A stretch of 34,258 nucleotides of DNA from Bacteroidales bacterium (GTDB lineage: Bacteria; Bacteroidota; Bacteroidia; Bacteroidales; UBA1556). This document shows positions 15,036 through 25,459 of the stretch, in pieces (position 1 is the first letter of the stretch; the number at the start of each line of letters is the position of its first letter). Position numbers and translations under genes: made by a program. The notes beneath the pieces were generated by a model. It did not search any database. It had not been told where the DNA came from and saw only the letters and a program-made list of their open reading frames with translations. Location: assembly GCA_027064095.1 (NCBI GenBank), contig JAMOQI010000070.1:1-34258 (forward strand). The letters run 5' to 3'.

Positions 15036-16319
15036 TTAAAGATTAAATAGTTTTTTCAATTCCGAAAAAACTAATTCTTTATCGGGGTTAAGTGGAAAAA
15101 TAGCTTGTGGTTTAAGATAAGTAAGTTCGTTATCTTTTTTAAATCTTTCTTCACCTCCACCAGTAATATTTAACATTATTGTTGCGTCTTTTTCAACAAT
15201 ACCATTGTTTACTGCATTTATTAAACTGCCAACAGCAACAGCTGAAGCAGGATGAATATCTATTTTTTCTTTTTCTATAAATAGATTTGCAGCGTCTATA
15301 AGTTCGTCATTGGTTACTAGTAACACATCACCACCAGCGTCTTTCATGGCGTCGTATAAACCACCAATAATTGAATATGGAGGACGCCGGTTAGAAAGTA
15401 CTTTTGCTATTATTTCTTCAACTTGCTTACGAGCTTCGTTATCATCAAAGGCTAATAATTCTCTAGAGTCTTCTTTCCATGCATCATAAATAGGATGGAA
15501 GGGTATATTTTGAGAAACCATTAGTTTCATTTTATTATCCCCAAATCTTCCATCTTCTATTAATCTTAGATTAGCTTCCCAAGCAGCAATAGCTCCGGTT
15601 CCACTTCCTACTGCTTGGAAGTAATAATCAGGAATTTTTCCAATATGCGTAGCTGCAGAAAGTGTTGTTGTCCCCATTCCATCTCTACGGGCAACATTCT
15701 TTGCTCCACCCTCAGGAATAAATTCATCCATTTCACAGGCTATATTACTTAGATGAATTGCGTCAAAATAGTCTCCTCCAGTTTTTGATGCTACTAGAAC
15801 TACATTGTCATTTATTGGTTTGTCAAACCAAAGTGCGTTAAGGTTATCTTCCGGTACACAAAGTAATAGTGGGATATTGTTGTCAGAACAAACTCTAGCA
15901 AAAGCTCTTGCTGTGTTTCCTGCAGATGCAACTACCAATATTCTTTTTTCGTCTAATGGTAATCTGGCTCCAACGGAAAATGATTCTGTTTCCTTAAAAG
16001 AACAGGTGCTCATTTTTATTCCTTTCTCAGGCCAATAACCGCTAAATGTTATATATAGGTTTTTAAGGCCTAGATGTTTAGCAAGGCCTTCACTTTTATA
16101 CGTAATTGGAGCATATGAACCCTTAAGTTTTCTTTCAATTGGCAACCAGTCTATAAACCGATAAAGGCCTTCGTCAATATTTCCTACGTCAATATTTTTC
16201 TTTGAATATATACTTCTAATGAGGGTCGGTTGATTTTCTCCTTCTGCATCTAGAGTCCAGCCTTTGTCTACAAATATGGTCTTGCTGGCTATTGATTGTA
16301 ATTTGTATTTAGTTTTCAA
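15036..16319 (-). CDS. Cysteate synthase-like PLP enzyme (threonine synthase relative)
   Basis: A 427-residue fold-type II PLP enzyme. It is not a canonical threonine synthase: the expected SFKDRG is replaced by TCSFKETES, with the cofactor lysine near residue 109. The stretches GLYRFIDWLPIERKLKGS, APITYKSEGLAKHLGLKNLY, TFSGYWPEKG and NVARRDGMGTT match my recollection of the cysteate synthase family (TIGR03844), which makes L-cysteate from phosphoserine and sulfite. In Bacteroidota, cysteate feeds sulfonolipid (capnine) synthesis. No ATG fits: the first in-frame start is TTG at 16319, 16 bases after the pyrG stop, and the next Met is near residue 103. It is probably co-transcribed with pyrG. 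The acyltransferase that would use cysteate is not in the window. Threonine synthase remains the common automatic label. Confidence 0.8.
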   Translation of the reverse strand: MKTKYKLQSIASKTIFVDKGWTLDAEGENQPTLIRSIYSKKNIDVGNIDEGLYRFIDWLPIERKLKGSYAPITYKSEGLAKHLGLKNLYITFSGYWPEKGIKMSTCSFKETESFSVGARLPLDEKRILVVASAGNTARAFARVCSDNNIPLLLCVPEDNLNALWFDKPINDNVVLVASKTGGDYFDAIHLSNIACEMDEFIPEGGAKNVARRDGMGTTTLSAATHIGKIPDYYFQAVGSGTGAIAAWEANLRLIEDGRFGDNKMKLMVSQNIPFHPIYDAWKEDSRELLAFDDNEARKQVEEIIAKVLSNRRPPYSIIGGLYDAMKDAGGDVLLVTNDELIDAANLFIEKEKIDIHPASAVAVGSLINAVNNGIVEKDATIMLNITGGGEERFKKDNELTYLKPQAIFPLNPDKELVFSELKKLFNL

Positions 16320-16335
16320 TTTATTGATTATTAAA

Positions 16336-17958
<1,623 letters not shown>

Positions 17959-18025
17959 TCAAGATGATAACAATATATCTAAAGCCCTGCAAAATAGTAT
18001 TTTTTTTAACATAAAAATCATTTTT

Positions 18026-18245
18026 TTTAATTCGCATTATTCATACAAAAGCAAAGTGAATTATATGAATAAGCAATGAGTAGCAAGGTGTAATGCGGGG
18101 AAATTCTCCTAAAAATAAGTTTGGGACAGGCTGATTTAGAAAAAATCAAATTTGGGTATTTGAAAAACATCCAGATTTATTAACCGAGGTTACCAGTTTT
18201 ATTTAATTGTTTGTCATGATTATTTGTAAATAATCCGGGTTAATA
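18026..18245 (+). repeat. Dispersed structured repeat, copy 4 (internal deletion)
   Basis: About 220 bp. CGCATTA (18033-18039) can pair with TAATGCG further on, and inside it ATTCATACAA faces TTATATGAAT. It continues with AAGTTTGGGACAGGCTGATT, TTGGGTATTT-GAA-AAACATCCAG and the 3' hairpin GATTATT-TGTA-AATAATC (18218-18235) plus CGGGTTAATA. Compared with copies 1 and 2 it lacks the segment around GAGTGAAATTTTATGT; the remaining ACCGAGGT looks like a fusion across the ACCTCA/TGAGGT stem. It lies between the start of pyrG and the end of rpoD and fills most of that 384-bp gap. Confidence 0.87.
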
Positions 18246-18275
18246 CTACTTTTTCAATTTTATTGGAAATATAAT

Positions 18276-18312
18276 CGCAAAAAAAAGAGAGGAAAATTAA
18301 TTCCTCTCTTTT
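18276..18312 (-). terminator. Intrinsic terminator of rpoD
   Basis: Stem AAAAGAGAGGAA (18283-18294) and TTCCTCTCTTTT (18301-18312), with a T run on the (-) strand. It lies 19 bases after the rpoD stop and 30 bases from repeat copy 4. Confidence 0.88.
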
Positions 18313-18330
18313 TATTGATTTTGTTAACAT

Positions 18331-19197
18331 TTATTGACCTAGGTAGGCTTTCAATAATTTGCTTCTAGAATTATGTTTTAGTCTTCTAATAGCTTTTTCT
18401 TTAATTTGTCTGACTCTTTCTCGTGTTAAGCCGAATTTAATTCCAATTTCATCAAGTGTCCAGCTATGACCTTGGCCAATACCATAGTATAAATTAATAA
18501 CATCGCGTTCTTTTTCACTTAAAGTGCTTAATGATCGAGCTATCTCTTGTGCTAGAGATTCATGCATTAAGAATTCGTCTGTTTCTGGGTCTCCTTCGTT
18601 AGCCATTACATCTAGCATACTTGAGGTTTCTCCTTCCATAAGTGGAGCGTCAACAGAAAGGTGACGAGAATGCATTTTCAGAGAAGCTTTTACTTTATAA
18701 ACCGGAAGTTCTAAGTATTCTGCTAATTCGTTGGCGGTAGGAGGTCTTCCTAATTCTTGTTCCATTTTAGCAGAAGCTTTTCCAATTCTATTAAGAGAGC
18801 CAACTTGATTAAGAGGAAGCCTAACGATTCTTGATTGTTCAGCTAAAGCTTGTAATATTGATTGACGAATCCACCAAACGGCATAAGAAATAAATTTAAA
18901 GCCACGAGTTTCGTCAAATCTTTTTGCAGCTTTAATAAGTCCGAGGTTACCTTCATTAATTAAATCAGGAAGGCTTAAACCTTGGTTTTGATATTGTTTT
19001 GCAACAGAAACAACAAAGCGTAAATTGGCTTTAGTAAGCTTATCCAATGCTCGTTGATCACCATTTCTAATTAATTGAGCTAATCTTACTTCCTCATCGG
19101 CAGTAATTAAATCTTCTCTACCAATATCCTGTAGATATTTATCCAAAGAAGCAGTCTGTCGATTGGTAATCGATTTAGTGATTTTTAATTGTCTCAT
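18331..19197 (-). CDS. rpoD: Primary RNA polymerase sigma factor (RpoD/SigA, short Bacteroidota form)
   Basis: A 288-residue sigma-70 factor. It begins [20 protein letters not shown], with no region 1.1, as in Bacteroidota housekeeping sigmas. Region 1.2 is [20 protein letters not shown]; region 2 has [20 protein letters not shown] and [20 protein letters not shown]; region 3 and region 4.2 end in [20 protein letters not shown]. This is the factor expected to read the TTG / TAnnTTTG promoters seen across the window. Monocistronic, with a consensus promoter of its own and a strong terminator. Confidence 0.97.
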   Translation of the reverse strand: MRQLKITKSITNRQTASLDKYLQDIGREDLITADEEVRLAQLIRNGDQRALDKLTKANLRFVVSVAKQYQNQGLSLPDLINEGNLGLIKAAKRFDETRGFKFISYAVWWIRQSILQALAEQSRIVRLPLNQVGSLNRIGKASAKMEQELGRPPTANELAEYLELPVYKVKASLKMHSRHLSVDAPLMEGETSSMLDVMANEGDPETDEFLMHESLAQEIARSLSTLSEKERDVINLYYGIGQGHSWTLDEIGIKFGLTRERVRQIKEKAIRRLKHNSRSKLLKAYLGQ

Positions 19198-19247
19198 ATA
19201 TTATAATAAATTATTTCGGGATATAAAAGTGCCTATACAATAATTTG

Positions 19248-19278
19248 CAAAGATACAAAAAAATGATTCAGAATACAA
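19248..19278 (-). promoter_or_regulatory. Promoter of rpoD
   Basis: On the (-) strand TTG (19276-19278), a 20-bp spacer and TATCTTTG (19248-19255) lie about 50 bases before the ATG, a clean match to the sigma factor's own recognition pattern. Confidence 0.65.
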
Positions 19279-19341
19279 GGAATTTATTATGGTTTATTAG
19301 TTGGGTATATTTTAAAGAGAATCAATATGTTAGTGGCGATT

Positions 19342-20796
19342 TTATAGTCCAATACCATAGTAAGCTCTAATACCATTAGGGTAAATTCCCTCAATAAGTA
19401 TTCCTCCTTTTTTGTTAATTAATGCATTTTTAATGTCTTTTTTATCATAAATTTTTGTATTTCCAATCTTCAGAATTATAAATCCAGGACGAATACCGGC
19501 AGTTTTTAATACACCATTTTGTATTTTAGTAATTTGTATTCCATGTGTAATTCCAAGATCTTGCATTATTGATTTTGGGACATTTGCAAATTCTGCTCCA
19601 ATTTTAGCTGAAACCTCTATTTCAGAAGCTTTTTCTAATTCAGTTGTTCCGTATTTATTTGTTAATACAACATCAATATTTCTTACTTTTTTGTCTTGAA
19701 TTACTTTTAGTTTAATTTTATCACCGGGTCTGTGTAAACCAATTTTCTCAAGCAATAATGATGTGCTATTAACAGGAGTATTGTTTAGGCTTAATATTAC
19801 ATTACCAGCTTCTAGGCCGGCATTATAACCAGCGCCTTGATCAAGTACAGACTGCACATAGACACCTTCAATACTATCTAGTTGCAGTTCTTTGGCAAGT
19901 TCAGAATTTACTTCTTTTATTGTGATGCCTATATAGGCTCTTTGTACAGTTCCAAATTCTTTCAAGTCTGTAACAACTTTTTTTACAATACTAACTGGAA
20001 TAGCAAATGAATATCCTATATAACTTCCGGTTCTTGAGGCTATTGCTGCATTAATTCCTACTAGATTTCCTTTGGTATCTACCAAGGCTCCTCCAGAGTT
20101 ACCAGGATTGACAACTGCATCTGTTTGCAAGAATGATTCTATTGCTGAATTTGAACCTAATATATTTATATTTCGTGCTTTAGCACTGATAATTCCAGCT
20201 GTAACGGTACTGGTTAAGTTAAAGGGGTTTCCTACTGCTAATACCCAGTCTCCGACTTGTAATTGGTCCGAATTTCCAAATTTTACAAATTCTAATCCTT
20301 TTGCATCAATTTTTAATAATGCCAGATCAGTTTCGGGATTTGTGCCGATTACTTTTGCGTTATAACTTCTTTTATCATTTAATGTAATGGTGATTTTATC
20401 AGCTTCTTGAACAACGTGGTTATTAGTTACGATATATCCGTCAGAAGAAATAATTACTCCTGATCCTGAGGCTTTTAATATTGATGGACTTCTTCTTCCA
20501 AAAAAATCATCAATACTGAAGTATTGATCGTAAACGCTACTTTTACGGGTAAATTCAGTTTGAATGTAAACTACTGCGTGAACTGTTTTGGCAGCAGCTT
20601 TTTTTAGATCCGGCAAACCAGATTCATTTTCTACCGAAGATGTAAAAATTGCTCTTGGTTCAACGGGAGAGTTGTTTTGTTGAAATGTAAGAGGTTTAGT
20701 TTCTTTTTGGTCGTTTTGTGTGAGCAATTTTTGCCCTCCTAGCACTATTAAGCCTCCAATTATAGCTGTTGTTAATACTTTAATAAATCCTTTCAT
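19342..20796 (-). CDS. degP: DegP/HtrA-type periplasmic serine protease
   Basis: A 484-residue envelope protease/chaperone. An N-terminal hydrophobic segment (about 5-22) is a signal peptide or anchor. The trypsin-like domain carries the triad His127 (YIVTNNHVV), Asp157 (TDLALLKID) and Ser234 (PGNSGGALVD). Two PDZ domains follow: one with YIGITIKEVN and VQSVLDQGAGYNAGLEAGNV, and a second, shorter one with HGIQITKIQNGVLKTAGIRP. Expected role is degradation of misfolded periplasmic and outer-membrane proteins. The gene stands alone between rpoD and a divergent TerB-like gene, with a leader of over 130 bases. DegS/DegQ are alternative names; two PDZ domains favour DegP. Confidence 0.95.
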   Translation of the reverse strand: MKGFIKVLTTAIIGGLIVLGGQKLLTQNDQKETKPLTFQQNNSPVEPRAIFTSSVENESGLPDLKKAAAKTVHAVVYIQTEFTRKSSVYDQYFSIDDFFGRRSPSILKASGSGVIISSDGYIVTNNHVVQEADKITITLNDKRSYNAKVIGTNPETDLALLKIDAKGLEFVKFGNSDQLQVGDWVLAVGNPFNLTSTVTAGIISAKARNINILGSNSAIESFLQTDAVVNPGNSGGALVDTKGNLVGINAAIASRTGSYIGYSFAIPVSIVKKVVTDLKEFGTVQRAYIGITIKEVNSELAKELQLDSIEGVYVQSVLDQGAGYNAGLEAGNVILSLNNTPVNSTSLLLEKIGLHRPGDKIKLKVIQDKKVRNIDVVLTNKYGTTELEKASEIEVSAKIGAEFANVPKSIMQDLGITHGIQITKIQNGVLKTAGIRPGFIILKIGNTKIYDKKDIKNALINKKGGILIEGIYPNGIRAYYGIGL

Positions 20797-20939
20797 AAAG
20801 CTCTTAAAATTATATTTTACTGTTTAATTATTAATATTCCTAATGTTAAGTTTTAATAGTTTAAATGTTATAATACATTGATATATAATTAAGTACGTAT
20901 TTTGTTGTAATAAATATCTCTTTGCTAAAAAACTTAACG

Positions 20940-20947
20940 CAAAGTTA
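20940..20947 (-). promoter_or_regulatory. Possible -7 box of the degP gene
   Basis: TAACTTTG on the (-) strand, 143 bases upstream of the ATG; no -33 TTG at the right distance. Confidence 0.35.
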
Positions 20948-21088
20948 GAAAAGTATTATGCATTAAAAAGTTAAATGCTGTTAATCAGTTTAAAATTACT
21001 ATAAAAATAAAAAAATATTGAATTTATATAAAAAATGTTTAATTTAGCCCTCAATACAGATATTAAAAAATAACTAAAATTATTACAA

Positions 21089-21478
21089 ATGGCAGATTTT
21101 AATTTCAAACAGATTATTTATGCAGGTATGGTTGCTATTGCCGGAGTGGATGGCGAAGTAGATAAAACCGAGAGAAAATGGGTTGATAAGGTTTTTGATC
21201 ATGACTTTAATATGTCTGGTAAAGAACGAAAAGAGGTATTGAAAATATGGGAAACTAATAAAGATGATTTTACAGATAAAGTTACAACTGAGCTTAGTCA
21301 ATTCCCTGCATATGACCAAAGAGAAGCATATAAGAGGATTTGTCAGTTTATTTTATTCCGTAATGAAGAGTATAATAAAAGTACTAAAGCACGACCAAAA
21401 GGTATTGACCCTGAAAAAGAACAGTTGAATCGTTATCGTGAACGTGCTGAAGAGATGCGTAAAAAATTAAAATTCTAG
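21089..21478 (+). CDS. TerB-like helical protein
   Basis: A 129-residue soluble protein with the look of the TerB/DjlA-type helical fold: an early IYAGMVAIAGVDGEVDKTER segment resembling the acidic DGE(V/I)DxxE motif, then repeated helices. The last 40 residues are highly charged (DPEKEQLNRYRERAEEMRKK) and probably form a long helix. No signal peptide or membrane segment is seen. Function is unknown; TerB-fold proteins are linked to metal sensing or stress responses. Monocistronic, with a strong terminator. Confidence 0.65.
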   Translation: MADFNFKQIIYAGMVAIAGVDGEVDKTERKWVDKVFDHDFNMSGKERKEVLKIWETNKDDFTDKVTTELSQFPAYDQREAYKRICQFILFRNEEYNKSTKARPKGIDPEKEQLNRYRERAEEMRKKLKF

Positions 21479-21503
21479 AAATAAAATTACACAAAACACA
21501 ACA

Positions 21504-21537
21504 AAAAGGCTTTGAATTATTCAAAGCCTTTTTTTAT
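21504..21537 (+). terminator. Intrinsic terminator after the TerB-like gene
   Basis: Stem AAAAGGCTTTGA (21504-21515) and TCAAAGCCTTTT (21521-21532), followed by further T residues. Confidence 0.9.
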
Positions 21538-21789
21538 TGGTGTTTTAACATTTGTCTAATTCTATTATTTTCTTTGGTAGTTTATTGTAAATAACATTGT
21601 AATAATTATATTTCTAATTGGATTTTTGAAATTGTGAGTAATGTTTATGTCTAATTCATGTTAATAGCAAAAAGTTCGTTATGGACTAAGAAATAATACA
21701 TAAGGATCAAATGGTGTTCTTTTACTCGTATGTTTTTGTCTTAAAGAGTAATCTCTAATTTCTTTTTTCTTTTTTTTCAATATTCATTT

Positions 21790-22917
21790 TCAATCTCTTT
21801 CAGGATAATTTTGTTTTAGTAGATACAAATATGCAATAATACGATGGTGTAAAAAAACGCCATCTTTAGTGCCTTCTCTTGATTTTATATAGACTTTGTT
21901 GTAGTTATTAGTAGGATATAGAATAATAGGTATTCCACAATCAACATAATCAAGGCTATTTATAAATTCTACATTTTTGTAATCAGGTATTGATTTTTTT
22001 ACAAAATCAGAAACCTTAGTTCCCAATATTTTAGTATAGTATTCTTGACTTTTAATAGTTTTTCTATTCAGTTTTTTGTAAACATGTTTAAGATAAATTC
22101 TATCCATAGTAGGTATATTTTGTAAATCTATATTATTATTAAGCATGATAAATGGATTTGGTTCACTCACATCTTTTATTTTTTGAATAGAAAAAGGTAT
22201 TTGAGGAACCCAATCCAAAGGATTTATAACACGAAAAGCCCAGCCACCTCGTGTAATATAATCGAAGTTGTAACTGAAATTTAAATTTCCAACTTTAGGT
22301 GTTGCACTAGCATATGTTTTGAAATGGATATTGTAATCTAAAGGTGTGTCTAAATAGTATAAATAGGCTCTTAGTAATATAGCTAATGCCCCACCTTGAC
22401 TATGCCCTGTAATTATGAAGTCATTAATGCCTTTTTTATGATAGAGTTTTATTTTTGACACAATGTCGTCAGCCATAGAAGCTAGACCTAACAGCCAACC
22501 GGCATGGATATATGCATTGCTATCTTCTGATAATTTATACTTAAAAATTTTATTGTTGAATTCAATTTCTCCATTTGCACTTATCATAGCAGCATAAAAG
22601 TTCTCAATCCAGCTATTCATTTTAGGGACAGTACCTCTAATGCAAATAATGCCAACGCCTCTTTTATCAGTCCAAAATTCCCATCTATTTTCTAAACCTG
22701 TTAATTTAGACCGATAATGGAAACTACCAATTGGAAAAGGAATTCTGTTTTTTATTAAGAAATTACTATCCAATTGAGCAGCAGCATTAATACGTAGCAA
22801 GTTGTTATATTCTTCTGAATTAAAGCCGGGTTTTAATAATGTTTGACTAAAAATAGAGTGTGTTAGAAATAGAGTAATTGTTAATAAAGGTGTTAAAAAT
22901 TTAAGAGTCTTATTCAT
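21790..22917 (-). CDS. Secreted class 3 lipase-like alpha/beta hydrolase
   Basis: A 375-residue protein with a cleavable signal peptide (MNKTLKFLTPLLTITLFLTH, cleavage near SIFSQ). The lipase class 3 (PF01764) core is shown by the oxyanion-side IICIRGTVPKMNSWIENF, the nucleophile elbow FIITGHSQGGALA (Ser173) and the following SATPKVGNLNFSYNFDYI, typical of the region with the catalytic Asp; RVINPLDWVPQIPF agrees. A His near the C-terminus (FLHHRIIAYLY) could complete the triad. Probably periplasmic or extracellular, acting on lipids or other esters. It is divergent from the Dabb gene with overlapping promoters. The substrate is unknown. Confidence 0.85.
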   Translation of the reverse strand: MNKTLKFLTPLLTITLFLTHSIFSQTLLKPGFNSEEYNNLLRINAAAQLDSNFLIKNRIPFPIGSFHYRSKLTGLENRWEFWTDKRGVGIICIRGTVPKMNSWIENFYAAMISANGEIEFNNKIFKYKLSEDSNAYIHAGWLLGLASMADDIVSKIKLYHKKGINDFIITGHSQGGALAILLRAYLYYLDTPLDYNIHFKTYASATPKVGNLNFSYNFDYITRGGWAFRVINPLDWVPQIPFSIQKIKDVSEPNPFIMLNNNIDLQNIPTMDRIYLKHVYKKLNRKTIKSQEYYTKILGTKVSDFVKKSIPDYKNVEFINSLDYVDCGIPIILYPTNNYNKVYIKSREGTKDGVFLHHRIIAYLYLLKQNYPERD

Positions 22918-22937
22918 AATGGTATTATATATTGGGA

Positions 22938-22972
22938 TAATTTTGCGTCTTTTGAATCAAGTCACAAAGATA
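22938..22972. promoter_or_regulatory. Divergent promoter pair for the Dabb and lipase genes
   Basis: In the 63-bp gap, TAATTTTG on the (+) strand (22938-22945) faces the Dabb gene, and TATCTTTG on the (-) strand (22965-22972) faces the lipase gene. The boxes are 19 bases apart, so polymerase binding at one should interfere with the other. Confidence 0.45.
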
Positions 22973-22980
22973 TTAAACTT

Positions 22981-23289
22981 ATGTCGTTATTGAAGCATAT
23001 TGTTTTTATTAAGTATGTTGAAACTAATTCTACTGATAATAAGGTTGAGTTTTTAAATATATTAAGGTTTAAATTAGAATCTTTGAAGGATAGTATTGAT
23101 GAGATAGTAAATCTGGAAGTAGGTATAAATATTAGTAATAGGCCTACTGCTTTTGATATGTCGTTATATGTTCAATTTGAAACAGAGAAAGATTTAGCCA
23201 TTTATTCAAAGCATCCAGAACACGTTAAAGTATTAGATTTTATGCGGTCAGTGGAATTAGAAACAGCAGTTGTAGATTATTTAATATAA
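22981..23289 (+). CDS. Dabb (stress-responsive A/B barrel) protein
   Basis: A 102-residue protein of the Dabb family (PF07876), small dimeric ferredoxin-like barrels. LLKHIVFIKY at the N-terminus, a long helix with RFKLESLKDSIDEIVNLEVG, then AFDMSLYVQFETEKDLAIYS and KHPEHVKVLDFM give the expected beta-alpha-beta-beta pattern. The conserved His in KHIVFIK and in HPEHVKV are typical. The biochemical role of bacterial Dabb proteins is mostly unknown. The adjacent downstream gene follows at 64 bases. Confidence 0.88.
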   Translation: MSLLKHIVFIKYVETNSTDNKVEFLNILRFKLESLKDSIDEIVNLEVGINISNRPTAFDMSLYVQFETEKDLAIYSKHPEHVKVLDFMRSVELETAVVDYLI

Positions 23290-23353
23290 ATATCTATATA
23301 CAGCTTGAATTATTAAAATAATTATTAATCTTAACAAACAAATACAATAATTT

Positions 23354-23899
23354 ATGAAAAAATTAAGTCTATTATTAATTAACTTATTATTTATAAGTGC
23401 ATTATTCGGTGATGGGTTGGAAACGACTATTGGAGCAAATACAACTGGTTATAATCCAGATCCAAATTCTGGTGATGTTAGAAATGCATTGAATATTTAT
23501 ATAGCTCCTTCGTCATATAATGGATTCGGGGGTAGTGTTACAACATTTGTATCTTATGAGATTCCAATGATTGACCCTAATTTAACTTTAGGACCAGAAG
23601 TGGGCTTTGCATTTGGGGGTAATTTAAATGGTGTTTCGTCAACGACTTTTGTTGCTAATGTTAAAGCAACATATTATTTTGATTGGATGATTCCTAAAAT
23701 GCCTGATATGTTTGATGTTTTTGTAACGAGTACTGCAGGATTGAGTGTCACAAATAATTCCTTAAGTAGTACGTCTCTTGATATTGATCTTGGTGACTAT
23801 GTTGGAGGACGTTGGAATTTTAAGGAAAACATGAGTGTATATGTAATGGCCGGTTATGGTTCTGCTATTGGGGCAGCTGGTATTACATTTAAATTTTAA
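23354..23899 (+). CDS. Small secreted beta-barrel-like protein
   Basis: A 181-residue protein with a signal peptide (MKKLSLLLINLLFISALFGD). The mature part is rich in Gly, Ser, Thr and Asn with alternating hydrophobic residues (FGGSVTTFVSYEIPM, GPEVGFAFGGN, STTFVANVKATYYFDW) and ends in AAGITFKF, an aromatic C-terminus usual for outer-membrane barrels. Probably an eight-stranded barrel, but no named family is recognised. Followed by a strong terminator, so it is a monocistronic unit or the end of one with the Dabb gene. Confidence 0.65.
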   Translation: MKKLSLLLINLLFISALFGDGLETTIGANTTGYNPDPNSGDVRNALNIYIAPSSYNGFGGSVTTFVSYEIPMIDPNLTLGPEVGFAFGGNLNGVSSTTFVANVKATYYFDWMIPKMPDMFDVFVTSTAGLSVTNNSLSSTSLDIDLGDYVGGRWNFKENMSVYVMAGYGSAIGAAGITFKF

Positions 23900-23939
23900 T
23901 CATATTGAGGAGTACACAATATTGTTTTTTAATATATAG

Positions 23940-23970
23940 GCCATTGAATTAATTTCAATGGCTTTTTTTT
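23940..23970 (+). terminator. Intrinsic terminator after the beta-barrel-like gene
   Basis: Stem GCCATTGAA (23940-23948) and TTCAATGGC (23954-23962), followed by eight T. Confidence 0.9.
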
Positions 23971-24010
23971 GTTTTTTTGCATTATCAAATAATATAAAAA
24001 TAGATTAAGT

Positions 24011-24649
24011 ATGAATGACTTATTAAATTACGGTCTTTTTGCTTTTACAAGTTTCTTGGCATTATTGAATCCGTTAGGTGTAGTGCCTGTGTTTCAAGCT
24101 ATGACCAATGATTTAAGCACTAAATTACAAAGGCGTACTGCTTTTAGAGCAACCTTAACTGCATTTATTACTTTAACGATTTTTGCTTTTGCGGGACAAA
24201 TATTATTTAGTTTTTTCGGGATTTCAGTTAATGGATTTCGTATTGCTGGTGGTGTGATTTTCTTTATTATGGGGTATGATATGCTTAATGCTCGTATTAG
24301 TAAGATAAAGTATAATACAGATGATATTGAAGAAGAACTAGATGATGTTGCAGTTACTCCGCTTGGAATTCCAATGTTGGCAGGTCCGGGTTCTATAACA
24401 AATGCTATTGTGCTTATGCAAGATGCAAAGACTATTGAAATGAAGTTGGTTTTACCTGTTGCTATTTTTACTGTTTTAGCAATCACCTTTGTGTCATTGG
24501 TGGGAGGGAGTTGGATTATGAAATTCTTAGGAAAAACCGGTAATAAAATTATGTTAAAACTTATGGGATTAATAATGATGGTAATAGCAGTTGAATTTTT
24601 CTTTGCAGGTCTTAAGCCAATAATACAAGATATTATATTTAATAAATAG
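24011..24649 (+). CDS. MarC-family integral membrane protein
   Basis: A 212-residue polytopic membrane protein of the MarC/UPF0056 family (PF01914). It begins LLNYGLFAFTSFLALLNPLG, the first transmembrane segment with the conserved NPLG, and has GVIFFIMGYDMLNA, then VTPLGIPMLAGPGSITNAIV, the strongest family motif (P-AGPG-I). About six membrane spans are expected. The family was once linked to multiple antibiotic resistance, but that has been withdrawn; the transported substrate is unknown. It is followed 40 bases later by a decayed outer-membrane gene. Confidence 0.92.
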   Translation: MNDLLNYGLFAFTSFLALLNPLGVVPVFQAMTNDLSTKLQRRTAFRATLTAFITLTIFAFAGQILFSFFGISVNGFRIAGGVIFFIMGYDMLNARISKIKYNTDDIEEELDDVAVTPLGIPMLAGPGSITNAIVLMQDAKTIEMKLVLPVAIFTVLAITFVSLVGGSWIMKFLGKTGNKIMLKLMGLIMMVIAVEFFFAGLKPIIQDIIFNK

Positions 24650-24689
24650 GTTATGTTTGCAGATTATTAATATTAATACATTTATATAA

Positions 24690-25307
24690 AAAAATCTATT
24701 AGCTTTTGTTTTTTTGTTTGTTGGAGTATTAACGGTAAATGCACAATTAGAAGTAACTCCTTCTTATGGTTATTATTGGGGAGGTAGAGTTAATTTCTAC
24801 GAAGGTGAATTTAGAATGCACGATGGCCAAGATTTTGGCTTAACTGTTGGCGCTCCAACAATAAAAGGAAATACTATTGAATTTTCATGGTCTTATAATA
24901 ATTCCACTGCGGAGTTTATACCTTATACTTCTTTTAATAATAATTATGATCATTCTTCCGGAGGTTTTACAACTAATTATTTTTTAATAGGAAGAGTATT
25001 CAGCAGTTTAAGACTGGAGGCAAAATTGAGCCATTTGCAGGCTTAAGTATTGGAGCAGCTATTTATAATTATAATTATAAAAATTCCACGAATGTTTGGA
25101 GGTTTGCTGCTGGTTTAAGTGGGGGAATGAAGATATATATCAATGATAGAATCGGAGTAAGACTTCAAGGAAGAATGCTTATGCCAATGTATTTTGCTGG
25201 TATTGGGTTTTATGCAGGTATTGGTACCGGAGGAACTAGTTCAGGTCTTAGTTTAAATGGCTATTCAAGGAGATGTTAGTGCGGGTTTAATCTTTAGACT
25301 GAAATAA
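24690..25307 (+). pseudogene. Decayed outer-membrane beta-barrel protein gene
   Basis: A once continuous gene of about 205 codons, now broken three times. The signal peptide reads KNLLAFVFLFVGVLTVNAQ, but no ATG precedes it: a TAA is at 24687. The frame holds to about 25005 (GRVFSS), then shifts to KTGGKIEPFAGLSIGAAIYN (from about 25010). It shifts again near 25265 to AIQGDVSAGLIFRLK, ending at the TAA at 25305. The last frame has the typical barrel C-terminus. The middle parts keep clear strand patterns, so decay is recent. A TTG inside the signal peptide (24714) is unlikely to start translation usefully. The terminator downstream is intact. Confidence 0.8.
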
Positions 25308-25325
25308 AAGAAAAATAAATATAAT

Positions 25326-25365
25326 AAAGCCCAAATTAACAATTGTTAGTTTGGGCTTTTTTATT
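25326..25365 (+). terminator. Intrinsic terminator after the decayed gene
   Basis: A 15-bp stem, AAAGCCCAAATTAAC (25326-25340) and GTTAGTTTGGGCTTT (25345-25359), with one mismatch/wobble, then T residues. Repeat copy 5 starts at its foot. Confidence 0.9.
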
Positions 25366-25453
25366 AATCGCATTATATCATACAAAAGCAAAGTGAATTG
25401 TATGAATAAGCAATGAGTGGCGGTGTGCAATGTGAGAAAACCTTATGTTGAGC
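25362..25453 (+). repeat. Dispersed structured repeat, copy 5 (3' part missing)
   Basis: About 92 bp holding only the left half: TATTAATCGCATTA (25362-25375), TCATACAAAAGCAAAGTGAA, TTGTATGAATAAGCAATGAG (25399 onward), and a diverged GTGCAATGTGAGAAAA. The stem CATACAA/TTGTATG is intact. The later hairpins are gone; the copy ends next to the stop codon of the (-) barrel gene at 25460. It lies between two convergent genes. Confidence 0.82.
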
Positions 25454-25459
25454 AAGTTA

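Noticed and set aside
23905..23912. GAGGAG resembling a Shine-Dalgarno
   Set aside because: No credible start codon follows at the right distance; the next gene starts about 100 bases later beyond a terminator.
24094..24486. A 130-codon open frame antisense to marC
   Set aside because: Its hydrophobicity mirrors the membrane gene on the other strand; no independent evidence supports it.
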